IMG/VR virus record: IMGVR_UViG_3300042691_043479
Span: 1-43,204 of that record
Origin: a virus
DNA length: 43,204 nt
Strand: one strand, 5' to 3'
Shown one piece after another: positions 8,061-17,072 of the stretch (positions are counted from its first letter, which is position 1; each line of letters begins with the position of its first letter). The notes under the pieces were generated by a model. The model worked only from the letters and a program-made list of their open reading frames with translations, searched no databases and was not told the origin of the DNA. The position numbers were made by a program, and so were the translations under genes.

Positions 8061-8071
8061 ATTTATTTATC
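8061..8071 (-). promoter_or_regulatory. Late-type box GATAAATAAAT before acidic protein gene
   Basis: It contains ATAAATA, which ends 9 nt before the ATG at 8054 (the box itself ends 6 nt before it). Confidence 0.6.
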
Positions 8072-8088
8072 CTAATTGGTTTCTTTTT

Positions 8089-8580
8089 TTAGGAAAAAAA
8101 TAGTAAATTGATAAAATATGGATCAGTTAAAGATCCAAAAATATCCCGCGTTTCTATGTCTACATAGGTAGTAGTTTCATTAACCACAAATAAAAAACAA
8201 GCACTTTCAGGAACATTTGTTTCAGGAATAGTGGATCCAATAGTCAAATATTTTGTATTTGTGAAAGAATTAGAAAAAAATACTCTGTAAATACCAGTAG
8301 AACTTTTAACTACATTATTTATACCTTGGGATTTTACAATAGTAGCTGCTTTATTAAAATTCACCAAACACTTAGGTAAAGTGTTTAATTGAGAAGATAA
8401 AGTCGACACATAACTTGATAATAATTCTTTTTCAGATTCTAAAGTGTTTATATTTTTATCTTGTAAACAAATTTCGTCTTTTAATGTAGTAAAATTAGCA
8501 TTAATAGTTACCAAAGAATTACCCAAACATTCATTGATATCTATAGTAGCGATAGAGTTCTGGTCGTTGCAAAAAGTCAT
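8089..8580 (-). CDS. Structural protein, tandem paralogue A (163 aa)
   Basis: No named family. The N-terminal half has a coiled-coil-like helix with a GNSLVTINANFTTLKDEIC motif (about 20-38), followed by a helical LESEKELLSSYVSTLSSQL. The C-terminal half is beta-rich (GIYRVFFSNSFTNTKYLTIG, then TTYVDIETRD and PYFINLLFFS). The adjacent upstream gene has the same order of motifs, so the two arose by tandem duplication. The ATG directly follows the upstream stop (TAAATG), indicating coupled translation. The helix plus small beta head suggests a short trimeric fibre or collar-like piece; that role is inferred. Confidence 0.65.
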   Translation of the reverse strand: MTFCNDQNSIATIDINECLGNSLVTINANFTTLKDEICLQDKNINTLESEKELLSSYVSTLSSQLNTLPKCLVNFNKAATIVKSQGINNVVKSSTGIYRVFFSNSFTNTKYLTIGSTIPETNVPESACFLFVVNETTTYVDIETRDIFGSLTDPYFINLLFFS

Positions 8581-9099
8581 TTAAATAATAGTAAGAGAAA
8601 CAAAATCAGGATCGGCTGTAATCGCATCTAAAGATTGTATTTTAATTTCTAGATATTCTTTAGTGACAGTATAGGGTTGACTCCACACATAATTACCACT
8701 TGAGGAAGCTTTTAAACTATTGGTAGCTAAAACCAAATAATCAGGAGATGGGAGAGGCACAGTAAAATAAATTCGATAATCGCCTGTATTTTTTCTGTAA
8801 ACAGAAGAAACATTAAAGGAATTAAAAAGATATCTGTTAGGGGTAGAAGTAGAGATATTCCCGTCGACATCTTTAATTCCTGAAAATTTAATTAAAGCTT
8901 TAGAAACACTAACTGAATTAGAAGCAGATAAACTTACAACAAGACCATCCAAATTTTGAATATCTTGTTGAACGCTTGTTATATCTGCGTCATTATAACA
9001 AATACCATCTTTTAAATTTAAAAAATTGTCATTGATAGTTTCTAATGAATTTCCGATATATTCATTTCTACCAATTAATGTAATAGAAGGACAAGACAT
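8581..9099 (-). CDS. Structural protein, tandem paralogue B (172 aa)
   Basis: From the ATG at 9099 it starts MSCPSITLIGRNEYIGN. The motif GNSLETINDNFLNLKDGIC (16-34) matches GNSLVTINANFTTLKDEIC of the downstream gene, and the C-terminal DYRIYFTVPLPSPDYLVLAT, YLEIKIQSLDA and DPDFVSLTII line up with that gene's end. A longer in-frame start at 9138 is rejected: it would overlap the end of the 1507-residue gene, and the shorter form aligns with the paralogue and has CTAAATAAT 3 nt before it. Between helix and beta domain it carries an insertion (IKDVDGNISTSTPNRYLFNS) absent from paralogue A. Probably a small fibre or baseplate-attached structural protein. Confidence 0.65.
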   Translation of the reverse strand: MSCPSITLIGRNEYIGNSLETINDNFLNLKDGICYNDADITSVQQDIQNLDGLVVSLSASNSVSVSKALIKFSGIKDVDGNISTSTPNRYLFNSFNVSSVYRKNTGDYRIYFTVPLPSPDYLVLATNSLKASSSGNYVWSQPYTVTKEYLEIKIQSLDAITADPDFVSLTII

Positions 9100-9102
9100 G
9101 AG

Positions 9103-9111
9103 ATTATTTAG
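9103..9111 (-). promoter_or_regulatory. Late-type box CTAAATAAT before paralogue B
   Basis: It lies 3 nt before the ATG at 9099. The stop of the 1507-residue gene (AAATAA) is inside the box. Confidence 0.5.
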
Positions 9112-12100
9112 AGCAAGTAGGATCAAAGAAATCCACAATAGTTAAGAAATTTTCCCAAAGATACCCCAAAACGCGATTAATAACCGTAGAAGTCACAATT
9201 TCATTTTGACCGATAATCATTTTATCTTTTCCGTAAATTGGAGCTTTATATTTTTTGCAGGTTGAATTCGTGTTGTTTTCGTCTGAATAATATAAAGTAT
9301 TTCTAAAAAATTCAATGTTATCCCAAAGGCGTTGGAAAGACTTAGTATAAACCCAGTTTTGAACGTATTCATTTTTATCAATGTAAAGATCTTCTAGGTT
9401 CCAAAATTCTTTTGGAATTGAACCTTTGATTTTAATTCTTTCCATCAAATCAACATATTTCAAGATTCTGTTATTAGTAGTTACTAGTAAATTTCTGAAT
9501 TCATCATGGAAAACACTAGTAATATTATCTATACCATCTTCTGTAGATATAATCGTGCCACAAAATACCCCATTCCTAAAGAATTTTAAAATACTATTTT
9601 CAAAAACAACATATACAATTTCTTTATTATAAGAAGAAACAATTCTTCTTGCTTCGGTTGAAGAGGTATAAGAAGAATATTCATATGTGAATAAAAACTC
9701 CCCTTTGTAAGAATAAACTTCTATATTATTATCTGTAAGAATATGAACATTATCTTGACCATCAACACAAAGAGATAAAGGTTTGTTAATTGTTTTTACA
9801 GTCACTAATAACCAAGTGCCTGTATTTGAATAGTGTTTAACACATTGATTCCCTGTATCTACCACCCAAAGAGTGTCGTATTTATCTATGTGAATGTCAT
9901 TAGGATACGAATATTTGTTTTTGGAATTTTCTGTACCATAACCACCCCAATTGGTAAGCAAATACCACGTATCGCCAATAGCGTCTGGAATATATTTGTA
10001 AACAGCTACTTGCGAAAGAATACCATCTAAAACAAATATTTTTCCTTCAGAATCCCTGCAAACATTTTTAATGTCTGAAAAATTCAAAACATCATCAAAT
10101 TTTGATCTACTATCATAAAAATCAGTAGCTTTAGAATCTGGAATATATCTAATTTCAGTTTTTGTTACTGTAAATAAGTCATTATCATAAGAAGTTATCC
10201 CTTGATATACACACTTTTCTCTATTTCTTACATTTTTATAAAGATCGTAATATTCATTGATTTTGGGTATATTGACATTCCAATTTATGTCTCCGCAAAC
10301 ATCTTCCGCTGAAAGTGACCCAATTTCTTCAGGTTCATCTGCCCAAAGACTTTCATCATCCCAACTACCCCCGTCTTTCCATATTGCATTTTTAAAATTG
10401 TTTCCTGTAGATTTATATTGGTCTACCCATTTACCATAAGCACTTAATTCTCCTGTGTCTAAAACATTGTCCGCTGTTAAAAGAGATTTCCAAGTAACAC
10501 TATAATCTAAAGGAGTATTAAAACAATCAGCATCAGCCCAAGTCCAAAGTGGAGCAAAAATGGTATCTTGTTCTGTAACTTCTGGATCTGGTCCGAGATA
10601 ACCATAATATTCTTTAAAGGAACTTCTATACAATTTTCCTAAAGTGTCTAAATAATTTAAATTTTCGTAAAATTGTTCAAAACATGAGTTGATGTTATCA
10701 CTAACAACCCAATCATTAGAACCTACAGTAGGTTGTTTAGTCCAAGGTAATTGAATTGGTGTTGATATTGAACGATATTCTAAGGGCTCAATTGTTTCGT
10801 ATTCTGGTAAAACTTTTATAATATTAGGAAAAGTAGTTACTATAGGGTACGGCCATCTTCCTGTGTGAGCAGACACTGAAATAGTTTTTGATCCCAATAT
10901 ATCATAAGAAATACTGAACCCGCCATTTACAGAATCTCCCGTTAAGAAAACTGTTAATCCGTCATCAAACCCCACACCCAATCCAGTGATTAAATGAGTT
11001 TTAGATATAAGATTTTCAAAACTAACATTAACTCCAGTAAGAACATATTTATTGGGTGTGTAAATTTTAATATCAGGTGGTGCCCAAGTTACAAAATTTA
11101 AACCTTCGCCTATTGGATAGGTTGTATATTTAAAGGGTAATATGGAAGTATCTATGTAAGTTACCGACAAATAAGAATTAAGAGTAAGGTCGGTATTATC
11201 CCAATAACTAACCGTCGAATATTCTTCACCATCATTGTTTATACGCAAATTGTAAAAAAATTCTTCTGAAACGGAAGGATGTATAACAGCGGTGTTATAG
11301 AAAGGCCATTTTAAAGTGGATAAAGTCCAATTAATAGAAGTAACTCTAAATGGATTGAAAAAAGGACTAAACAAATCAAAATATAAAGCTGGTTCTTTTT
11401 TCCATTTTTTAGGGTAAGTCGCACTTAATGGACTTCCCATGGTATTCCACGAAGAAGGGTATACTGTTTGTGTTAATCCCAATTTTTTAACATTAGTAGA
11501 AGTAAAAGTATTCCAATTCCAAACTATGCCGTATTTTCCGAAACAATCAGATAATTCAATTTCTGCTGGACTGTTTGGGTTGTAATTTGGACCAAATAAT
11601 TCATAATTAATAGGTCCTTCTTTTTTCCATTTTTTAGGATAAGTGGCTGTTAATGAGCTCCCCAACGTATCCCAAGAAAGGGGATATGGTGTTTCATCAG
11701 CACATGACAGATCACCACACACAAAATTACCCCAAGACCAAATTACTCCGTATTTATCAAAACAAATTGGTGTTTGTGTGGTTCCTTTATAGTACGCAAT
11801 AAACTCCTCAGGTTCTCCTTCGGGTGGTAAATAAACGTCTAAAGTAATACCAGGATTAAACAAATAAACTTTTACTACTCGTGTAAAAACCTGTATAATG
11901 GGATCCCAATAAGGAGTAAAAGCAGTCAATGTAATGCTCTTGGTTCCAGGACTTTGAAAATTTAAAGTGAAATCTTGCCCAATATCAGAACCAGTTAATT
12001 CTGTTGTGGTTCCGTCAAATTCAACCTTGAGAGAAGTAATAAAATGAGTGTTGGTTGTATAATTTTTAAAATTTACTGAACTAACAGAAGGGATAATTTT

Positions 12101-13627
12101 AATGAGGTGAGTTTCAGGAACTACAGAGAGAGCAGGGGGTGCTATAGATGTAAAATCAACAGTTTCACTGATGATACTTGTTCTGTGTTGTGGTGGGTAG
12201 AAAGAAACGTCTGTGTGTGTGACAGATAAAATAGCATTTAAAGTAATGTCAGTATCTTCAAAATAACTGACATTAAAGCTTTCTTTACCTTCATCAAAAA
12301 GTCTAAACCCGTAATTATAAATTCCATGGTCTAATTTAGTAGTATCATGGGTGGTAGTCCAATTTTTAGTCGATAAGGTCCAAGTCAATGGAGAAGCAGA
12401 TACCACATTAATTTTACTTCCAAACGTGTCAAAGTTTCTCCATTTTTTCAATACAAAATCATATGGAGTAAGTTCTGTATCATTTATCAATTCCCATCTT
12501 TTAGGAAATGAACCACTAGTAACACATGCTAAAGTATTCCATGATGATGGATAAATAGACCCGGTATTTAAAGCGGTTAAATTGGGAATATTTTCATTTT
12601 TAAACGTATTCCATTTCCAATTTATTCCATATTTTCCTATACACTCGGGATAATCAGAAAGAACAGAAAGAGTGGAAAGAAAAGAAGAAATATAATAAGC
12701 AGGGGCTCCTGAATTTCTGGCAGCAGGAAGATAAATTTTATCAGCCGTTATTCCCGGATAATAAGAATAAACCTGTATTATATTATAAAAATCCATCACT
12801 ATAGGAATATTCCATTTCGTACTAAAAGCAGTGATAGAAATAGTTTTTGTTCCTATTGTGTCATAAGAAACAACAAAATTATTTGAAACATCAGATCCTG
12901 AAAGATTTAAAATAGTCCCGTTTCCTAAATTTATTACAAGTGCACTAATTAAATCCGTACGAGTAGTAGAATTGTTTACTAATACTGATGCATTAACTGG
13001 AATAAATTGTTTTGGGGTGGTAATTGCTATTCTAGGAGGAGCTACTGAAGTAAAATTAAAAATCTCATTAATTGATACATTTTCTCCAGTAGCTGGATCT
13101 ATTGACGTATCATAAACATGAGCAGTAATTACGGCATTGAGTGTAAAATTAGTATCGTCAGTAAAACTTGCAGTTCCGTATTCAGAACCATAATTTTTAA
13201 ATTTAAGAGCGTAATTAAAACTCTCACTAATAAATGGTTTTACCGATATGACATTTTGGGTATCCCACGTTTCCGAAGAAAGTGTCCATGTAATAGGGGT
13301 CACAAAAACCGAACTGAGATTGGGTTTAAATAAACTAAAAGCAGATAAACCTTCTTTGGTCCATTTTTTGGGATATGTTCCTATTGGAGAATGTTTTAAT
13401 GTATCCCAAGAAGAGGGATAAACAGTTTGAGATGAACTTAAATTTTGAACACTACCTGCAGATAAAATATTCCATCTCCAATCTAATCCATATTTGTCTA
13501 AACACGGATTAAATTCTTCATGAGGTAACCCTGTAAAAAAAGATGTATAATGATTATAAGCTTCATCAAGAGGCAAATAAATATTGGCAGATACACCAGG
13601 GTTAAATGTATATGTCAGGTTCGGCAT
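9104..13627 (-). CDS. Giant repeat virion protein with PKD-like repeats and NHL-like propeller (1507 aa)
   Basis: Residues 1-910 contain three long repeats. Each has a PGxxxxxYLP start, a C-x-x-KYG-x-x-W-x-W motif (about 42, 326, 622 and a fourth copy at 693), a YPxSWxT segment, a PKKW/PKRW segment and a PKD-like immunoglobulin fold ending GTKTISITAF, GTKSITLTAF or GSKTISVSAH. Residues about 950-1190 are Trp-rich (SWDDESLWADEPEE near 1087). Residues about 1195-1395 look like an NHL-type beta-propeller (KIFVLDGILSQVAVYKYIP, YPNDIHIDKYDTLWVVDTGN, PLSLCVDGQDNVHIL). The C-terminal 110 residues are helical. PKD and NHL folds are typical of extracellular adhesion. It is probably a large tail-associated or baseplate-associated adhesin. 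It starts MPNLTYTF, like the MPNVTY protein encoded at 16164-17057. Confidence 0.8.
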   Translation of the reverse strand: MPNLTYTFNPGVSANIYLPLDEAYNHYTSFFTGLPHEEFNPCLDKYGLDWRWNILSAGSVQNLSSSQTVYPSSWDTLKHSPIGTYPKKWTKEGLSAFSLFKPNLSSVFVTPITWTLSSETWDTQNVISVKPFISESFNYALKFKNYGSEYGTASFTDDTNFTLNAVITAHVYDTSIDPATGENVSINEIFNFTSVAPPRIAITTPKQFIPVNASVLVNNSTTRTDLISALVINLGNGTILNLSGSDVSNNFVVSYDTIGTKTISITAFSTKWNIPIVMDFYNIIQVYSYYPGITADKIYLPAARNSGAPAYYISSFLSTLSVLSDYPECIGKYGINWKWNTFKNENIPNLTALNTGSIYPSSWNTLACVTSGSFPKRWELINDTELTPYDFVLKKWRNFDTFGSKINVVSASPLTWTLSTKNWTTTHDTTKLDHGIYNYGFRLFDEGKESFNVSYFEDTDITLNAILSVTHTDVSFYPPQHRTSIISETVDFTSIAPPALSVVPETHLIKIIPSVSSVNFKNYTTNTHFITSLKVEFDGTTTELTGSDIGQDFTLNFQSPGTKSITLTAFTPYWDPIIQVFTRVVKVYLFNPGITLDVYLPPEGEPEEFIAYYKGTTQTPICFDKYGVIWSWGNFVCGDLSCADETPYPLSWDTLGSSLTATYPKKWKKEGPINYELFGPNYNPNSPAEIELSDCFGKYGIVWNWNTFTSTNVKKLGLTQTVYPSSWNTMGSPLSATYPKKWKKEPALYFDLFSPFFNPFRVTSINWTLSTLKWPFYNTAVIHPSVSEEFFYNLRINNDGEEYSTVSYWDNTDLTLNSYLSVTYIDTSILPFKYTTYPIGEGLNFVTWAPPDIKIYTPNKYVLTGVNVSFENLISKTHLITGLGVGFDDGLTVFLTGDSVNGGFSISYDILGSKTISVSAHTGRWPYPIVTTFPNIIKVLPEYETIEPLEYRSISTPIQLPWTKQPTVGSNDWVVSDNINSCFEQFYENLNYLDTLGKLYRSSFKEYYGYLGPDPEVTEQDTIFAPLWTWADADCFNTPLDYSVTWKSLLTADNVLDTGELSAYGKWVDQYKSTGNNFKNAIWKDGGSWDDESLWADEPEEIGSLSAEDVCGDINWNVNIPKINEYYDLYKNVRNREKCVYQGITSYDNDLFTVTKTEIRYIPDSKATDFYDSRSKFDDVLNFSDIKNVCRDSEGKIFVLDGILSQVAVYKYIPDAIGDTWYLLTNWGGYGTENSKNKYSYPNDIHIDKYDTLWVVDTGNQCVKHYSNTGTWLLVTVKTINKPLSLCVDGQDNVHILTDNNIEVYSYKGEFLFTYEYSSYTSSTEARRIVSSYNKEIVYVVFENSILKFFRNGVFCGTIISTEDGIDNITSVFHDEFRNLLVTTNNRILKYVDLMERIKIKGSIPKEFWNLEDLYIDKNEYVQNWVYTKSFQRLWDNIEFFRNTLYYSDENNTNSTCKKYKAPIYGKDKMIIGQNEIVTSTVINRVLGYLWENFLTIVDFFDPTCSK

Positions 13628-13632
13628 TATAT

Positions 13633-13642
13633 ATTATTTAAT
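13633..13642 (-). promoter_or_regulatory. Late-type box ATTAAATAAT before 1507-aa gene
   Basis: It lies 5 nt before the ATG at 13627 in a 33-bp intergenic gap. Confidence 0.55.
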
Positions 13643-13660
13643 AAGTCAAGAAGACGACAA

Positions 13661-16126
13661 TCAATTAATCCATTCAATTTTTAAAAATTCAGTATATGCA
13701 GGTTTAATTTTTTGAATGGTTTTTTTAATTTCATTTTCTACTTTTTTCTTTAATTCTGTGTTTTGTATTTGAGTTCCTGCCAATCTTATATTAAAAAATA
13801 TACTCTTAGAACCTGGCATTTTGTGTTTAAAAAATCTCTCTATTAATTCAATATATTGTAAAGAACTAGTTTTGATATTCCATATTATATCGATACCTTT
13901 TATTTTTTCTTTTATAAAATAAGGAATTAAATTAGAATTTAATTCATAATCGTAAATTTTAATACCATCTATATACCCGTTCCAAATAACATTATTAGAT
14001 TCAATTTCTTTATTTAAATTGTATATTTTGCCGGTTTCACCGCCAATAAACAAAGAATTTTTAAATTCATAATTTAAATCTACGTTTTGGGGCATTTGTA
14101 AAGTGTTTTTAAGTTCACCATTAATATAAATTTTTAAAACATTATTTTTAATAGAGCAAGTTATTAAATACCAATTATCATTAACGAACTTGTCTGTTGG
14201 AGCGGATAAGGTAAAAATAGAAGGAGGTAAATTTAAATTTGGGTATTTAGTGGCGATTTTAAAGTGAATTTGTGGTTTGTCGTCGTATTTAACTTTATTA
14301 AAAATTCTTCTTGTGTCATACCCTGTAAAATCAGAACGGCATGTAAAATTTAATTTTTCTTGATCCTGATCAGCAATTACTGGATTATTAATATTAAGTT
14401 TTTCTGGTAAAAATACGTTTTTAACAATTTTGCCGCCTAAAGTAACAAAGTACATAGTTTTATCAAAATTGTGTACTATTACTGCATACCAAGTAAATGC
14501 ATTCTTTTTTCGACTGTATTGTTTTATAAAACTTATAGTTTTATTTTCGGCTGTTTGATCTCTAATACCGACATTAAATGTGTCTAAAAGTGTTTGTGAT
14601 ATATAATCTATTTTATATATTACGTTTGTATTTGTTAATACCCAAATATTATTTTCTGGATCTATAGCTAAATTAGTATTACTCCCTATTTCATTTAAAT
14701 TATTTGTGGGTAAAGAAGTTAACCCTACATTATTACAATATAAATTTTTGTCATTTTTAATAACCCATTTTTGATTATTAGAATCTATTTTTAAATCTAA
14801 ACAAGACAACTCTTTAATTAAATTACCATTAAAGTCAAAAGATATTTGGCTTTCTTCTTCGTAAGTTTCTGATGTATTTATTGATTTTAAAATCAAATCT
14901 TTGTCAAAAATATAAGTTGCTGAGGTAGTTATGACTATTGAATCATTTTCTCCATTTAAAAGAAATAATTTAGGAATACCCGACATTTTAACATCAGCTC
15001 CTGATATGTTTTTTGATATGGTTAAAACATCACCAATTTGATTATATTTGATTATAACATTTTCAGTTGAATCCACAGATACAATTTCAGAATTAGAATT
15101 TATACTAACTAAACTAGGATTAGCTGGAATGTCTAAAATTAATTGTGTGTTTTTATCATTATAAACATTCCCTTCTTGATTTACATAAAATAAATGACCA
15201 TAATTGTTTTCGGGTATTACAAAATATGGGTTATGGTTTAAATTATTATAAAAAATACCATATCCCCCTTTTTCTAAATTACCCATTAATTGTACTGAAG
15301 TAGCTTCGTTCCAATTTTTATGATTAATCCAAAAATTTAAAGTAAATTCATTTTTAACATTATATGAATTATCGTAAATAACTTTACAATCTATAAAATC
15401 AGTATTGTCAAAAGATAAAACATTTCTATCTTGATAATTGGGTATTTGAATATTTTTAATCCAATTATTGTTAAATTTTTCAAAAACAATACTATTTTTG
15501 TAAATAGACTCATCTACGGTCAAAGCTGACCAATTTTCTATATTTAAACGTAAATTTTTTTGTTCGTTTCCCGCGAAAGAACTAACAAGGTTTTTAGCAG
15601 TTTCTTCTCCTATATGGAAATATTGATAAAGGCCTCCAGGTTCGAGTGTTAAACTGGAAGAAACGTCATAATACAAAACAGAATTTTGATATTCTGTTTT
15701 ATTTAAAATATTTGGCGTGGCTGTTAATAATTGAGAATATGTAAAATGTTGAGGGTTGTAATATCTATCCACCCAAATAGGATGGCTACCTGATATACTA
15801 TATAACCAGGTACAAAACCAAGTTCCGTCTGTTTCGTCTGATGTGGCACCCCAAGGAGAAGAGTTGCTATAATTAGCTTGTTTTTTTGAAATTCGATCAG
15901 ATAAAGCGGGGATAGGACCGGCGATAGCACCGTTTTCAATGAGTGTCGAATTTGATATTAATTGCGACTCTGCAAAATAAGGTACATGGAAATAAGTAGT
16001 TTCGTCTTTTTTTAAGATTAATTCTGAATTAGTAGATTCATACCCTAGATGAATTTTATCATATCCTTGTTCTTGATTAGTCCCTGTGAAAATTTTATAA
16101 TAATTTCTTTGTATAGAATCAAGCAT
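13661..16126 (-). CDS. LamG-like jellyroll protein with inserted propeller-like segment (821 aa)
   Basis: The first half of a LamG/ConA-like jellyroll appears at about 234-320 (RNVLSFDNTDFIDCKVIYDN, NEFTLNFWINHKNWNE, NLEKGGYGIFYNN). The second half appears at about 645-730 (NDNWYLITCSIKNNVLKIYI, SLFIGGETGKIY, WNGYIDGIKIYDYELN). Between them lie about 300 residues of repeats such as NSEIVSVDSTENVIIKYNQI, DSNNQKWVIKNDKNLYCNN and DPENNIWVLTNTNVIYKIDY, resembling a six- to seven-bladed propeller. The last 80 residues form a separate helical domain (KKKVENEIKKTIQKIKPAYT). Presumably a glycan-binding virion protein. The interrupted-domain reading is inference from motif order. Confidence 0.75.
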   Translation of the reverse strand: MLDSIQRNYYKIFTGTNQEQGYDKIHLGYESTNSELILKKDETTYFHVPYFAESQLISNSTLIENGAIAGPIPALSDRISKKQANYSNSSPWGATSDETDGTWFCTWLYSISGSHPIWVDRYYNPQHFTYSQLLTATPNILNKTEYQNSVLYYDVSSSLTLEPGGLYQYFHIGEETAKNLVSSFAGNEQKNLRLNIENWSALTVDESIYKNSIVFEKFNNNWIKNIQIPNYQDRNVLSFDNTDFIDCKVIYDNSYNVKNEFTLNFWINHKNWNEATSVQLMGNLEKGGYGIFYNNLNHNPYFVIPENNYGHLFYVNQEGNVYNDKNTQLILDIPANPSLVSINSNSEIVSVDSTENVIIKYNQIGDVLTISKNISGADVKMSGIPKLFLLNGENDSIVITTSATYIFDKDLILKSINTSETYEEESQISFDFNGNLIKELSCLDLKIDSNNQKWVIKNDKNLYCNNVGLTSLPTNNLNEIGSNTNLAIDPENNIWVLTNTNVIYKIDYISQTLLDTFNVGIRDQTAENKTISFIKQYSRKKNAFTWYAVIVHNFDKTMYFVTLGGKIVKNVFLPEKLNINNPVIADQDQEKLNFTCRSDFTGYDTRRIFNKVKYDDKPQIHFKIATKYPNLNLPPSIFTLSAPTDKFVNDNWYLITCSIKNNVLKIYINGELKNTLQMPQNVDLNYEFKNSLFIGGETGKIYNLNKEIESNNVIWNGYIDGIKIYDYELNSNLIPYFIKEKIKGIDIIWNIKTSSLQYIELIERFFKHKMPGSKSIFFNIRLAGTQIQNTELKKKVENEIKKTIQKIKPAYTEFLKIEWIN

Positions 16127-16130
16127 AATA

Positions 16131-16140
16131 GTATTTATTA
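16131..16140 (-). promoter_or_regulatory. Late-type box TAATAAATAC before 821-aa gene
   Basis: It contains AATAAATA and ends 4 nt before the ATG at 16126. Confidence 0.55.
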
Positions 16141-16163
16141 GCTAATCACTACTGTTATGTATT

Positions 16164-17057
16164 TTAAATGAGTGATGTAGGATGGCCTTGTGGTGTAACG
16201 TGTGTTTTAAGATTGGCGACATTTATGTAACAAGCGCCCTCTGTTACGGTTTTTTCTACAGGAAAATCTAAAAGAAAATTTGTTAATATGTCTGATTTAT
16301 CTTTATTAATATTGACTGTTTTATTTTCTATAATTTGTGTGTCGTGATAATAACTTACCCAATTATTGGTTGGTAAGAATCCTAAAGACGCGTTATTGTC
16401 TGTGACACTAATGCAGTTAAAAATGTAGTCATTAACTACAACGTTATTTAAAACGCAACCAACCGCTCTTAAAATATTATCACTCGTCAAACACAAATAT
16501 CGATATCCTGATGTAGTTAATGTTTTAAATGATATAAAATTATCTTGATAATTTATAAAAAATCTTTGTCTTTCAATCTCTTCTGGGTCTAAGGTATCTT
16601 CTTGTAAATAAACATCAAATGGATAATTTTGTTTAACCTGAACGTATTTTCCTTCAATAAAAATTTCTACTTGTTTGGTATTAGAAACAGGGCTTAAATA
16701 AAAAGTGGAAGGGTTGTTTTCATCGCTTTTTAATATATTTTTTCCCGAATCAAAAGAAATGAATTTAGAAGAATCATTTCTCCGTGATAATTTAATCGTG
16801 GTTGGGTAACGATTAATAGTATTGTTTAAATCTGGCGTTTTAAATATAGAACTTAAATAAGTGGTATTAGTTAATGCTAAACATGTGTTTCTATTAATAG
16901 AAACATCTTGAAATACATTCAAACCTTCAATAGTATTGACTGCTAATCCTTCTCTAAAACAAAAAGTTTTAGTGTTTAACTCTTCTTCTCTCGAATAATC
17001 ATATTTTAATTGGATTGGAGAAAGACTAGAAAGTGGTTTATATGTAACATTAGGCAT
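16164..17057 (-). CDS. Beta-rich structural protein (297 aa), unknown function
   Basis: It starts MPNVTYKPLSSLSPIQLKYD. No family is recognised. The middle (about 95-205) has repeating units KFISFDSGKNILKSD, FIEGKYVQVKQNYPFDVYL and FISFKTLTTSGYRYLCLTSD, compatible with a beta-trefoil, a fold often used for sugar binding; this is only a pattern guess. Six or more Cys residues are spread along it. The gene has CTTAAATAAT 5 nt before its ATG, and the first TAA of this box is the stop of the preceding PKD gene. It sits between two large adhesin-type genes, which suggests a virion role. Confidence 0.55.
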   Translation of the reverse strand: MPNVTYKPLSSLSPIQLKYDYSREEELNTKTFCFREGLAVNTIEGLNVFQDVSINRNTCLALTNTTYLSSIFKTPDLNNTINRYPTTIKLSRRNDSSKFISFDSGKNILKSDENNPSTFYLSPVSNTKQVEIFIEGKYVQVKQNYPFDVYLQEDTLDPEEIERQRFFINYQDNFISFKTLTTSGYRYLCLTSDNILRAVGCVLNNVVVNDYIFNCISVTDNNASLGFLPTNNWVSYYHDTQIIENKTVNINKDKSDILTNFLLDFPVEKTVTEGACYINVANLKTHVTPQGHPTSLI

Positions 17058-17062
17058 TATTG

Positions 17063-17072
17063 ATTATTTAAG
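17063..17072 (-). promoter_or_regulatory. Late-type box CTTAAATAAT before 297-aa gene
   Basis: It lies 5 nt before the ATG at 17057. The TAA stop of the PKD gene is the first TAA of the box. Confidence 0.5.

Noticed and set aside
9100-9138. Longer N-terminus of paralogue B with a hydrophobic MWISLILLALNN start, resembling a signal peptide
   Set aside because: It overlaps the end of the 1507-residue gene in another frame, and the paralogue has no such extension.
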